Shown here one piece after another: positions 1 through 9,107 of a DNA stretch of 64,000 nucleotides. The notes under the pieces were generated by a model. It did not search any database. It saw only the letters and a program-made list of their open reading frames with translations, and had not been told where the DNA came from. Where the stretch lies: the IMG/VR virus record IMGVR_UViG_3300032116_022062, positions 1-64,000 of that record. The stretch is one strand, 5' to 3'. Position 1 is the stretch's first letter; each line of letters opens with the position of its first letter. The stretch is from a virus. A program made the position numbers and the translations under genes.

Positions 1-393
1 ATGATAATTGATTTAAGTAAAGGTGATGCTTTAAGTTGGGCAGAGACAAGTTTTGAATTGGCTCAATTAAAATCAAATAGATTGATCAAGGAGATAGTTA
101 TGCAAAGAAATAAAACTGGTCAAAATTTTATGATAGTTCCGATGTCTATTTATAATATATTGGAAGCGAACAGTTCTTTTAAATTTGCAAAATTAGATTC
201 ACTAATGAATGAAGACCCTCTTAGACATATGGGTTCGATAAATGGAATTGAAATTTATTTAGATCTTTTTTCACCATCAGATACAATCATCCTAAAATAT
301 GATAAAAGTGTGATGAGAGATAACAAAATAGATGCTATATTAAATGATGATAAACTAAAAGAAGAAATTGAAATTACAATTTTGAATTATTAA
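1..393 (+). CDS. Hypothetical protein, capsid-like C-terminal pattern, possibly partial
   Basis: The frame is open from the first base of the window, so this may be a complete 130-residue protein beginning at the ATG at position 1 or the C-terminal end of a longer gene. Residues about 42-105 follow a pattern seen in the C-terminal part of T4 gp23-like capsid proteins: an N-F-M-I-V-P strand, a short helix, then G-S-I-N-G-I-E-I-Y-L-D and D-T-I-I-L-K-Y. That is a weak resemblance and I do not assign a function. It converges on the DHH gene, and the two 3' ends overlap by 20 bases. Confidence 0.6.
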   Translation: MIIDLSKGDALSWAETSFELAQLKSNRLIKEIVMQRNKTGQNFMIVPMSIYNILEANSSFKFAKLDSLMNEDPLRHMGSINGIEIYLDLFSPSDTIILKYDKSVMRDNKIDAILNDDKLKEEIEITILNY

Positions 394-2596
394 AAGATTC
401 AAATTTAGCAATTACTCTTTTATTTTCTGTATCAATTGTCATTAAACTCTTTCTATCAGGTCTCATAGCTTTTTCAGCTCCTGCTTTAATAAATTCTTCT
501 CTTGTTACGGATTTTGGCACCCCTGTGTTTTTATCAACTAATTGGTAGTCAAAACTTTCGTTTGTGTCTTGTCCATAAAGTTCAACTCCTTTAGTGTCAT
601 ATGTAACTGATTCCCCAGAATTAACAATATCTATCTTTTGTTTAAGATTATCTATAATATCTTTTGCTATCATTTTTAAAATATCTGTGTAATTCTCAGT
701 ATTATAAGCAATTTTCATAACTTTCTTATTGTATGCTAAAAAGTTCAGACCTGATATATTTGTAATCGAAGGATGGCCTCCTGAATTTCTTATAATTAAT
801 TCCCAAACTGGTATTTTTAAACTACTAAGATAGTTTTTCTGTTCTAAAGTTAAGTCGTTGTAATTAGTATCCATTGCGACTTTTAATCTCTTATCAGGAA
901 GAGCTTCAAACACTGTTATTTTATCTCTTTTTGATACAATACCTCCGCCTATTAATTCGTTTGATTTAAGTAGGTTTGTGATGTTATTTTTTGCACCTTC
1001 GATTTGTTTTTTTGAAATGTCACTTATAAACGGTGTAGATTCTACAAATTGATTAGTTTTTACAAAAGGTGTTAGTTTATTTTCAGCATTTAATCCTAAT
1101 TTTCCACAAATTTTAACAAATTCTTTTATAGAATCAATTTCAGTTATTTTAAATTGAAATTTTTTACCATTAAAGTCAATAATTACATCGATATCTTCAT
1201 ATTTTTCAGAATTTGCTCTAAAATCAATCTCAAGAGATTTATTTAAAATATTAGCAACTTTGTCCTGTTTATTATAAATGCAATCAATATAAAATGCTTC
1301 TAAATCCGAAAATTTAAATCCTATACCAACATAGCTATCTCCAATTGCTTTTTGCATTTGATTCCAATCTTGGGAAGTTTCATAAACTTGTTTTATTGCT
1401 TCTAATGAAATAAAATATCTTTTAAAAATTGATTCATATTTTGATAAGACTTCTTTAGCTATCTCACCTAAATTAATTTTTTCTAACTTCTTTTCTCTAA
1501 AAGGATTACATGAAACTTGAATAAGACCCATAGGCCAAATAATACAAACAAACTCTGCATCTGGTGTATTTTTGAATACTACATATCTATCATATGATCC
1601 TGGTTTCATCATATCACCTCCACCATATTGTTGTATAATTTTATAATTATCATCAAATGTTTTATCTTTATATGTTTTCATTCTCTGAATATAATCAGAT
1701 AAATTTTTAGCAACTTCTTGTGGAGTAGCCAGTCTTCCTAAACGATCACTTGTTTTAGCATTTGCAATATAGTGTTTAATATTATTAAACATTGAATAAA
1801 GATTTGGATTTGAATCCAACAATAAACATTCTAAGAAGTTTCTATTAATGTGATCTCTACTTCCATCTTTTGATTTAACTGTTATTCTTTTATTTTTATA
1901 AGCTAAAAGAAGTCTATTAACAACGAATCCCATAGTAAATTTTAATTTATCTATCGGTTGTGATTTGTCTAATTGAATTATTGATTGTTGAACATCTTCT
2001 GGTTGAATTCCATATTTAAGAAAGTTAGCAGAGTCTATAGTTTGAATAAAATTGATGTCTCCTTGTGGGAATATTTCTTGTTTTGCAATTTCACCCGAGA
2101 TGGTTTCAACATTTGACCTTGAATGTTTGTAGTAAGTTGATTTAGTATCTTCGGCCCCGACTTGTTCTTGGTGATGGTCTGTTGCTATTGTGAACATTGG
2201 TTTAGAGTGTGCAAAATCAACAAGTACGGCTAAATTTCCGGGTTTTGGTGGTTGAACCGCAAACTCTAATCCACCATATTGAATTGTATGACAATCAACT
2301 GTATCAATGTTGTATTGACCTTTTAGAACTTGTTTCATTGCAAGAGCTGATGTAACTCCATCTAAGTCTTTGTGAAAATAAATTTCACACTTTCTTGTAG
2401 ATCCAACAACATCTGATAAATCTGATTTATTTGCAGCTGATGATGGATTTTTTTCCATTCTTGTAGTACCAACAAGTGCTTGGTCTATTTTATCTAAGCT
2501 TTTTGCAATCTTTTTAAGATTTCTAAGTCCAACTTCTTCGTTAATTGGTTCATCGGATTCTAATCCTAAAAACAATCTATAGTCTTTTATATTCAT
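374..2596 (-). CDS. DHH/DHHA1-family phosphoesterase
   Basis: A 740-residue protein with signatures of the DHH phosphoesterases (RecJ, NrnA and relatives), which hydrolyse phosphodiesters in single-stranded DNA, short RNA or cyclic dinucleotides with Mn2+. Visible motifs are F-H-K-D-L-D-G near residues 74-80, V-D-F-A-H at 126-130 and T-D-H-H-Q-E at 139-144, all expected metal ligands. A G-G-H-P-S-I-T segment near residue 605 fits the DHHA1 substrate-binding domain. It is longer than bacterial NrnA (about 320) or RecJ (about 580); the first 65 residues and a long middle part are unassigned. The substrate cannot be told from sequence. The start is supported by a promoter-like element four bases upstream. 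Confidence 0.8.
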   Translation of the reverse strand: MNIKDYRLFLGLESDEPINEEVGLRNLKKIAKSLDKIDQALVGTTRMEKNPSSAANKSDLSDVVGSTRKCEIYFHKDLDGVTSALAMKQVLKGQYNIDTVDCHTIQYGGLEFAVQPPKPGNLAVLVDFAHSKPMFTIATDHHQEQVGAEDTKSTYYKHSRSNVETISGEIAKQEIFPQGDINFIQTIDSANFLKYGIQPEDVQQSIIQLDKSQPIDKLKFTMGFVVNRLLLAYKNKRITVKSKDGSRDHINRNFLECLLLDSNPNLYSMFNNIKHYIANAKTSDRLGRLATPQEVAKNLSDYIQRMKTYKDKTFDDNYKIIQQYGGGDMMKPGSYDRYVVFKNTPDAEFVCIIWPMGLIQVSCNPFREKKLEKINLGEIAKEVLSKYESIFKRYFISLEAIKQVYETSQDWNQMQKAIGDSYVGIGFKFSDLEAFYIDCIYNKQDKVANILNKSLEIDFRANSEKYEDIDVIIDFNGKKFQFKITEIDSIKEFVKICGKLGLNAENKLTPFVKTNQFVESTPFISDISKKQIEGAKNNITNLLKSNELIGGGIVSKRDKITVFEALPDKRLKVAMDTNYNDLTLEQKNYLSSLKIPVWELIIRNSGGHPSITNISGLNFLAYNKKVMKIAYNTENYTDILKMIAKDIIDNLKQKIDIVNSGESVTYDTKGVELYGQDTNESFDYQLVDKNTGVPKSVTREEFIKAGAEKAMRPDRKSLMTIDTENKRVIAKFESFNNSKL

Positions 2597-2600
2597 AATT

Positions 2601-2610
2601 TATATATTAA
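2601..2610 (-). promoter_or_regulatory. TTAATATATA promoter-like element
   Basis: Exact TTAATATATA on the minus strand, ending 4 bases before the ATG of the DHH gene. A transcript started from it would have almost no leader. Confidence 0.55.
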
Positions 2611-2623
2611 TATTGATTATTCA

Positions 2624-4009
2624 TTATTTTTTATCAAACGACTTGCCATATCCATCAATCATTCCCTTTTTATCACCTTTTGATTCTTCGTCATATTTAG
2701 TATCAAAGAAGTTATTATCATCTGTAACAATTTTAACCTCAGAGTCCATAGTTGCATAAGGTCCAAGTTTTCCTGAACGATAAACACCTCCGAACATATT
2801 ACTATTTAAGTATCCATCCATAAAATAACAATTAGTTAAGTCCGATTGTTCAACTCTGCAATTAAGGATTTTTGAATCAAAGGCATCGGTTTGTTCAAAT
2901 TTTGATTTTGTGCATTGTGAGTTTTTTACTTCACATCCTAAGAAAAAACAATCCTCAAATATTCCTTCTGCTTCACAATTAACAAGATCAACTGACCTTA
3001 ATATAGACGATGTTTTGATTTTAGCATCAACAATTTCAAATGATTGAGATGTTGTGACATAATTAAACATACACTCTTTTACATCTTGAATTGCGTCCAT
3101 TACTGCAAATATTTTATTGTATATTTTAGAATAATAAGCTGATACAATATCGTAATTTGAGTTCTGATCAATTTGTATTTGAACATTTGGAAAATCTACT
3201 ATAAAGTTGTCATATTTTGATAGATTTTTGTAATGAGAAATGTTATTTTGTAAATAGTCTTCCAATATATCAACATCGTCTGGACTAAAATCTACATCAA
3301 TTGAATCAAAAACAGATATTATAAATCTTTCTAGAAAATAAACTAACTGACCAAGATTCTTTTCATAATCTTTACCTCCGATATATCTAAATTCTAATCT
3401 TTGGCTTTCCCTACTGTTATTAACGTGTAAAAAATTAACACCAAAATACTTATCAGAAGGTAGTCTCATATTATTTTTAACAACCGATATAGGTATATTA
3501 AAAAAGTCATATTCTTTATAAGGTATTATTTTTTTAATTGATTTTGCATAAACGTTGTCTTTTCTTGATGGATAAGCTCTGTATATCTCATCTTCATCTA
3601 AGTTTAGTATTAATTTTAAACTATTAAGGTCATTTAAATCTTTATCTGTAAATGAGACATTAAAGTGTATAGAAGACTTTTCGTTGGTGTATCCATAGTT
3701 TTGAATGAATTTAATTATTTTTATCAAATAATATTTAGCGTCATAGTAATTGAGAGGACCAGTAACCAATTCCACCATGTTAGATCCACCGGAAAGGTCA
3801 GGCTCTATTTTAAAGTTTTTCTCATCTGGTGTAAAGTCAGAGTGATATTGTCTAAATCCCCAGACCTTTACAGGACCCAGTTCTTCATTTAACAATTCTA
3901 GTGTTTTATAATATGAAAGATCTTTCATATAGAACTCAAACTCGAATCCAACTCTAGCGTCTTTTAGTTTATTTGACTGATTTAAAAACTTATCAGAATA
4001 TTTTCTCAT
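2624..4009 (-). CDS. Amidoligase-like enzyme with pentapeptide-like C-terminus
   Basis: A 461-residue protein whose first 220 residues look like the putative amidoligase family (ATP-grasp-like relatives of glutamate-cysteine ligase and glutamine synthetase). Visible elements are V-G-F-E-F-E-F at 20-26, E-P-D-L-S-G-G-S-N-M-V-E-L-V-T-G-P at 69-85, S-I-H-F-N-V-S at 113-119 and R-L-E-F-R-Y-I-G-G-K-D-Y at 204-215. Family members form amide or isopeptide bonds to amino groups; the target here is unknown. The last ~110 residues carry irregular C/S-x-F-x-x-C/S repeats resembling a pentapeptide-repeat right-handed helix, an unusual fusion. It lies upstream of the DHH gene on the same strand with its own promoter-like element. 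Confidence 0.7.
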   Translation of the reverse strand: MRKYSDKFLNQSNKLKDARVGFEFEFYMKDLSYYKTLELLNEELGPVKVWGFRQYHSDFTPDEKNFKIEPDLSGGSNMVELVTGPLNYYDAKYYLIKIIKFIQNYGYTNEKSSIHFNVSFTDKDLNDLNSLKLILNLDEDEIYRAYPSRKDNVYAKSIKKIIPYKEYDFFNIPISVVKNNMRLPSDKYFGVNFLHVNNSRESQRLEFRYIGGKDYEKNLGQLVYFLERFIISVFDSIDVDFSPDDVDILEDYLQNNISHYKNLSKYDNFIVDFPNVQIQIDQNSNYDIVSAYYSKIYNKIFAVMDAIQDVKECMFNYVTTSQSFEIVDAKIKTSSILRSVDLVNCEAEGIFEDCFFLGCEVKNSQCTKSKFEQTDAFDSKILNCRVEQSDLTNCYFMDGYLNSNMFGGVYRSGKLGPYATMDSEVKIVTDDNNFFDTKYDEESKGDKKGMIDGYGKSFDKK

Positions 4010-4014
4010 AGTTC

Positions 4015-4024
4015 TATATATTAA
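4015..4024 (-). promoter_or_regulatory. TTAATATATA promoter-like element
   Basis: Exact TTAATATATA on the minus strand, 5 bases before the ATG of the amidoligase-like gene. Confidence 0.55.
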
Positions 4025-4153
4025 AAATGAAATTTTAATTTAAAGTTTAAGGGAAAACTTTTTAAATTATATATATTCTCAACATGACAGTGATTAAAAA
4101 TAATATAAATTGTCTTTTATGGGATAAATGGTCCCAAAAACAGAATCGATAAA

Positions 4154-4543
4154 ATGGAATTTTTTTGTGTTTATTGTAAAACTAGAAAGAAGTTTGATAA
4201 GTTTGTTAAAATTAATCGGATTAAAAACAAATATATCATTGATATAAGGAAAATAATTGAAGAAGAAGAGGTAGATTTTCAAAGTGATAAAACTTATTTA
4301 AAAATTTTAATCTTTAATAAGATCCAACAAGCAATAGATAAAAAGAAAGACATTTACTACATTCCTGACTTTGAAAATGAATTTTCAATTGAAAAACTAC
4401 TAAATCTTAAAAAAATACTCGGTGAAAATAACTTCAATGTTTTAATATTCTACAACGAGTTCAGAAAATTTCCCGAAATTATAGATGATGTTTTAGGAAA
4501 TTTATCAAAATTCTCCAATTCACAAATCATAAGAGACTATTAA
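4154..4543 (+). CDS. Hypothetical protein, 129 aa
   Basis: No recognised family. The protein is rich in Lys, Ile, Asp and Glu, soluble in appearance, and begins M-E-F-F-C-V-Y-C-K-T-R-K-K-F, where the C-x-x-C pair could bind a metal although no second pair follows. The middle (about residues 60-115) reads like a Rossmann-like alternation, with I-Y-Y-I-P-D-F and F-N-V-L-I-F-Y-N-E, perhaps a toprim- or P-loop-like fold without a P-loop. It follows a possible 22-codon leader frame that stops one base before this ATG. The overlapping minus-strand frame is a shadow. Confidence 0.65.
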   Translation: MEFFCVYCKTRKKFDKFVKINRIKNKYIIDIRKIIEEEEVDFQSDKTYLKILIFNKIQQAIDKKKDIYYIPDFENEFSIEKLLNLKKILGENNFNVLIFYNEFRKFPEIIDDVLGNLSKFSNSQIIRDY

Positions 4544-4544
4544 T

Positions 4545-4554
4545 TTAATATATA
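4545..4554 (+). promoter_or_regulatory. TTAATATATA promoter-like element
   Basis: Exact TTAATATATA, 25 bases before the ATG at 4580; belongs to the long-spacing class seen before structural genes. Confidence 0.5.
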
Positions 4555-4579
4555 AAGTATAAAAAATTAATACAAAACT

Positions 4580-6436
4580 ATGCCAAATTTAGGTGGATCC
4601 CCTTTAGGATTAATTGGTGTTGAATCAAGACCAACGCGTGATGGTATGTCTACTTTTAATGGTGGTCGTTCTCGAAACATTAATGTAAATTTATATAACG
4701 CTGGTAAAGAAACCGATAAATCAAAATTACAAAAAGCTAAAGTTGGAAAAAATGGTGGTATGTACTCTCTTTTTACTGGAGGTACCTTAATAAAGGCATG
4801 GGCAAATCAATCTAAAAAAGGAACAGCAAATAAAGAAAAGGAAGAGATAGGTTTAGAAGATGATTACACAGGAACTTCAAGAGCGACTTTACATAATAAC
4901 GATGTGTATGATACATCGGTATTAAATATTGTAGAAAAAACATCAGGTACTCGAGCTAGATTAAGACCATCTGATTTTGCTTATTTAAAAAATCTAGGAG
5001 TTTATCCAAATAACCGGTTAATAATTGCAAGAAGATTCTCGGGTCCTGTTGGTGATAATATTTTCACAAATGGTGGAGGTCCAATTTCCACACTAATAAG
5101 TTGGAGAAAGCCTGAGGAAGATTTCTTGGATATAACATTCGGAGAGGAATGGACCGATGCTGATGCTGATTTTACCGAGATTTTGAATAATATTGGAAAA
5201 GACTTACTTAATATGGGTAATTTAGGAACAGTTGCTGGTGCTGCTTTTGGTGCGGTTCCAATGCCAGGTTTTACAGAGATATTGACTAGAAAAATAGGAG
5301 AAGAGCTTGGAGTCTTTGAGCAGTATGACAAAAATCAAACTTTACCGGCGGGTGAGCCAAATTTAGTGAAAGAGGCAAAAAGAAGAAAGACCGTACCGGC
5401 TGGTGAAGCTGGATCGGGTTTATCTTGTATTTTGAGTGTAAAGATGACTTGTGAGTATGAGCAAAAATTTATTTCTGGAATAGACCCTACAATAGTTTAT
5501 TTAGACATATTATCAAATGCTCTTAGATTTGGAACCTCACCCGCTGTCGATTATGGCTTATCCGGAAAATTTGCTAGTAAAATTAAACAATGGGCAACTA
5601 ATCCACAATCATTGATTACTGATTTTGTTAGTGCGGTAAAAAACGCAATAGACTTTGCAAAAACTCAATTAAAAGATTTGATATCTAAAACATACAAAGA
5701 AGCTAAAGATGCGTTAAAGAACGAGAAAAAAGAAGCTTTAGCTGAACAAGAAGCAGCGGACGAAACTGAAGGTGGTGAAGAAGATCCAGGAGCCGATATA
5801 GAAAAGGATTACAAAAAACAAGAAGCTGAACTTAAAAAGGCTGAAGCTAAAGAAAAGGGATTTATAGATAAATTTGTTAATACTGTAGCTAATTTAACAT
5901 CAGAGATATTTTCTTCTGTAATAAGTAAGTATAGAGAGCAAATTAAAGGTATTGCGAATGCTCTTTCCGGAGCAGCCTCTACACCTTGGCATGTTACAAT
6001 TGGAAATCCTCTAAGACCAATGTTTTGTGCTGGGGATATGTACACAACAGCTGTTCAAATTACATTAGGTCCGACACTTGCATTTAACGATTTACCAGCA
6101 AGTATAAAAATTGACTTCACATTAACCCCCGCAAAATCTTGGGGATTAACAGATATTATGGCTAAGTTTAATACAGGTCACTTAAGAATTGTTAATGTTG
6201 TGAAAGATTTTGCAGCATCAAGTCCATCTGATGTATTAAATGAGAATCTCTATACTTATGAAAAAAGAGAAGAAGGTAAGGATTCGCAAACTCAAAATCA
6301 AGGTGGTGGATCTGGCGTGTCAAACAATGAAGACAAAAACGCAGGTGATCCATCAAAAACCACTACAAAAGAAAATCAATCCCAAGATAAAATAAATAAG
6401 GATGCTAATTCAAATTCGGGTTCTGTTACAAAATAA
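4580..6436 (+). CDS. Tail/baseplate structural protein (gp48/gp54-like candidate)
   Basis: A 618-residue protein opening the plus-strand tail block. Residues about 468-540 (P-W-H-V-T-I-G-N-P-L-R-P, then L-G-P-T-L-A-F-N-D-L-P and F-T-L-T-P-A-K) form a pattern I associate with T4-like tail-tube cap or baseplate-tube proteins; this is a recollection, not a search result. Between them lies a charged, likely coiled-coil stretch (about 370-425, Glu/Lys/Ala rich). The N-terminus is Gly-rich and the last 50 residues are polar, Asn/Gln/Ser/Gly-rich and probably disordered. It is followed after 11 bases by the gp53-like gene, so a baseplate role is the best inference. Confidence 0.6.
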   Translation: MPNLGGSPLGLIGVESRPTRDGMSTFNGGRSRNINVNLYNAGKETDKSKLQKAKVGKNGGMYSLFTGGTLIKAWANQSKKGTANKEKEEIGLEDDYTGTSRATLHNNDVYDTSVLNIVEKTSGTRARLRPSDFAYLKNLGVYPNNRLIIARRFSGPVGDNIFTNGGGPISTLISWRKPEEDFLDITFGEEWTDADADFTEILNNIGKDLLNMGNLGTVAGAAFGAVPMPGFTEILTRKIGEELGVFEQYDKNQTLPAGEPNLVKEAKRRKTVPAGEAGSGLSCILSVKMTCEYEQKFISGIDPTIVYLDILSNALRFGTSPAVDYGLSGKFASKIKQWATNPQSLITDFVSAVKNAIDFAKTQLKDLISKTYKEAKDALKNEKKEALAEQEAADETEGGEEDPGADIEKDYKKQEAELKKAEAKEKGFIDKFVNTVANLTSEIFSSVISKYREQIKGIANALSGAASTPWHVTIGNPLRPMFCAGDMYTTAVQITLGPTLAFNDLPASIKIDFTLTPAKSWGLTDIMAKFNTGHLRIVNVVKDFAASSPSDVLNENLYTYEKREEGKDSQTQNQGGGSGVSNNEDKNAGDPSKTTTKENQSQDKINKDANSNSGSVTK

Positions 6437-6447
6437 TAAAAATAAAT

Positions 6448-6981
6448 ATGGATATAACATCACTTTACAAACAACTAAAACCAGGTTTTATATCGGTTGG
6501 AGTAAAACTAGAACAAAAACCAGTTATATTTTATGATCTTTTTCAACCAACGATAAAAAGTGCGGACTTAAGAAATTATCCGACATATGAAGTTACCGGA
6601 GATGATGAAATGAGAATAGATTTAATTTTCCAGAATATCTATGAGTTAGAATCAGACCAAGTTCGATATTATTATAAAGAAGTTGATGCTCTATTATCTA
6701 TAAACAACATTTCAAATCCATTGAATATAAAAAAAGGAACAATACTAAAGTATGTACCAATTGGTGAGTATGAAGGTCTGAGAATTATTGAAACAGATTC
6801 TTTAGTAAATAAAAAATCGATTAGTCAAAAACTTGGTTATCCTGATAAAAAGACAAAACAAGACAAATCAAGAAAAGATTACGTAGAAAATAATTATTCA
6901 TTACCTCCTACTGTTAATCCAAGTCCTGTTCCGCCTATAAGACTTGGTGATGGAGGTGCTATTAGTGTAGGTGGATTATAA
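6448..6981 (+). CDS. Baseplate wedge protein, gp53-like (LysM-like fold)
   Basis: A 177-residue protein. The segment around residues 83-107 (V-D-A-L-L-S-I-N-N-I-S-N-P-L-N-I, then K-K-G-T-I-L-K-Y-V-P) is the characteristic D-x-I-L-x-I-N-N-I-x-N-P stretch of T4 gp53-type wedge proteins, which have a LysM-like domain and close the baseplate wedge ring. The first 60 residues hold a Y-D-L-F-Q-P-T strand region. The C-terminus (145-177) is Pro- and Gly-rich and probably flexible. It sits between a tail protein (11 bases upstream) and the M15B peptidase (2 bases downstream), consistent with one baseplate operon. Confidence 0.7.
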   Translation: MDITSLYKQLKPGFISVGVKLEQKPVIFYDLFQPTIKSADLRNYPTYEVTGDDEMRIDLIFQNIYELESDQVRYYYKEVDALLSINNISNPLNIKKGTILKYVPIGEYEGLRIIETDSLVNKKSISQKLGYPDKKTKQDKSRKDYVENNYSLPPTVNPSPVPPIRLGDGGAISVGGL

Positions 6982-6983
6982 TT

Positions 6984-9107
6984 ATGGCAAAGTATATTAA
7001 GTCAGTTAGAATAAGGAGAAATTTTGCAAACGGGTTTGATACAAAAACCGAGTTAGATATTAGAGTTGCAATTTATGATAGAGCTTTTTCTAAAAGAAGT
7101 GTATTAGGCGTCGATCCTAATAAAAAAGAAGAACCAGATAAATTAAATAAGATTTGGCCCGAAGTTGAATACTCCGGTAGTCGATATAAAGATTTAACAG
7201 ATGATGAGGTTATAACTGATTATATAAGAACTCAATCAAAGTTAAACTCAATTGAGTATGCTATTATACAAGATCCTTGGTCACCTGAACCTCCAATTTT
7301 AAGAAATTTCGGTTTTGATCCATATTATTTAAATAATGGAACAGAACTTTATGTTAAGTGGTTTAAATTTGATGATCCAAGCTGGACAGAGGTTTCTGGT
7401 ACCTATGAATCTGGTAAAACTGGTAGTATTCCGAATGTTATTGATATAAAAAGATCTGAACCTATTTCAGGTGGAACTGTCTCTGCCAACAGTGGAGATA
7501 GATATCTTGTTGGAAAAAATCCAACTGGTCCAAATTGGTCTAAATATGGAAATACGATGCCAATAGTCGAGTGGAATTCTTTTGGTCAATTTTGGTCTGA
7601 AACATTCTTAGAGGATGGTATAACTGTTTATGTAGATCTTGAAGAAGTTCAGTATAAATATAGTTCCGGCTCTCCTGTAATAGTTACAGGTGGAACAGAG
7701 TGGTCAGATAAAAAAGGTAATGAGAGGGATATAACTAGTTCAGATTATCTTATCGAGTTAAAAGGAGGAACTCCAAGTAATCCAAAGTCTCAAATTATAA
7801 AAAAAGTCGAAACGATAAATCAAAAGTCTGGAGAAATGTTAATGTTATCTATTGATAACACAATTGTCAAATATGGTGGATCTGCATCTAGAGAAGTACC
7901 TTCTGGTATTCCCGACATTGATATTGTCAATCGATTCATAGATGATTGGAAAAGAATAGTTCCAAATTATGATTTAAAACTCTGTAATCCTTCCAATCAA
8001 AAATGTGAATTAATAGAGTATATATCACCAATTCAGCCGTTACCTGGTCCTTCAGTAGAACCAACTGGTGGAAGTCCATCTGGAGCAAGTCCTTCTGGAT
8101 TAACAGTTTCAAAACAAAAATTAACAATAGTTTTCCCGGAAGATTTTAAAGTTATGGCTAGAGAAGATGTTCCTAAGTTTAGTATTTGGATAGGAGAACC
8201 TCAGTCTGAAGAATCTGTTGATGGGTTTGATTTCGGACCAGATAGTCCATTTGTTATTGATGAAGAATATGTTGAAGAACCTTTTGTTGGTTCCGAGGAA
8301 GATTTTCAGGTTTCGGAGTGTCAATTTTATGAAAGTGAATCCGATCAAAAACAAACCGAGGAACAAGCAGCAAAATTTAATGATGCTAGTTCAAATTCGG
8401 TGGGTGCAAACGGTCAGTTAAATGATGAAAAAATGAAAGAATCATATACTAACTATGTGCCTGGAAAACATAAATTAGATTTGATACCTGGAGAATTGGT
8501 AGCAAACGGGAAATCAAAAATAAAATGTTGCGCAGTGCCACTTGAATGGTATTCCGGTAAGAGCAATGTAAAACCAATAAATGTTGTTATAGCACCCGCT
8601 CTTATTGATATGCTTACCGCTGCTAAAGAAGCTGGTCACAGTATAGTTATATCATCAGGTTTCAGACCGGCTTTTGGTCCAAATTTAAGTGCAAAAACCG
8701 AAAGTGGTCTATCAGTTAGTGCTGAATCACAAGAAGTTCTTTACGCTAAAAATTGTCCAGGTGGGGTTTGTGGAAAAACTGAAACCGCCAAGCCCGGAAG
8801 TTCGAGACATGGAAATGGAATTGCTGTCGATTTAAACACCGGTACAAGAGATCCAAATAACGTTGTTCAATTTGGTAAATTGAGAAATGATGTTTATAAA
8901 TGGTTAGTAAAAAATTCCTGGAAGTTTGGATTTGTAAGAGCTGTTAAAAGTGAAGAGTGGCATTGGGAATATTACGGCGAAGCTGCAATAAAAGGTGGTC
9001 CATATTACAAAATCGGAAAAGGTGGTGGGTCTGCATTTAAGAAAGGAGAATCTAATTTCTATAGTGATTTAGGTGTAAATAATCTACAGTCACCTAATTA
9101 TACTTAA
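6984..9107 (+). CDS. Baseplate-associated D-Ala-D-Ala carboxypeptidase (M15B/VanY-like)
   Basis: A 707-residue multidomain protein. The last ~180 residues are an M15B zinc peptidase: G-S-S-R-H-G-N-G-I-A-V-D near 605-617 is the S-x-H-x-x-G-x-A-x-D motif, and E-W-H-W-E-Y-Y-G near 657-664 supplies the second His, so zinc ligands and catalytic Glu are present. Such enzymes cut peptide bonds in peptidoglycan stems. Residues about 168-230 hold a module (S-G-D-R-Y-L-V-G, N-W-S, V-E-W-N-S) shared with the fibre protein at 41104. Residues 413-440 hold an acidic segment shared with the GH108-like protein. It ends a three-gene tail operon and converges on the gene at 9108. Likely local wall digestion during injection. 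Confidence 0.8.
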   Translation: MAKYIKSVRIRRNFANGFDTKTELDIRVAIYDRAFSKRSVLGVDPNKKEEPDKLNKIWPEVEYSGSRYKDLTDDEVITDYIRTQSKLNSIEYAIIQDPWSPEPPILRNFGFDPYYLNNGTELYVKWFKFDDPSWTEVSGTYESGKTGSIPNVIDIKRSEPISGGTVSANSGDRYLVGKNPTGPNWSKYGNTMPIVEWNSFGQFWSETFLEDGITVYVDLEEVQYKYSSGSPVIVTGGTEWSDKKGNERDITSSDYLIELKGGTPSNPKSQIIKKVETINQKSGEMLMLSIDNTIVKYGGSASREVPSGIPDIDIVNRFIDDWKRIVPNYDLKLCNPSNQKCELIEYISPIQPLPGPSVEPTGGSPSGASPSGLTVSKQKLTIVFPEDFKVMAREDVPKFSIWIGEPQSEESVDGFDFGPDSPFVIDEEYVEEPFVGSEEDFQVSECQFYESESDQKQTEEQAAKFNDASSNSVGANGQLNDEKMKESYTNYVPGKHKLDLIPGELVANGKSKIKCCAVPLEWYSGKSNVKPINVVIAPALIDMLTAAKEAGHSIVISSGFRPAFGPNLSAKTESGLSVSAESQEVLYAKNCPGGVCGKTETAKPGSSRHGNGIAVDLNTGTRDPNNVVQFGKLRNDVYKWLVKNSWKFGFVRAVKSEEWHWEYYGEAAIKGGPYYKIGKGGGSAFKKGESNFYSDLGVNNLQSPNYT

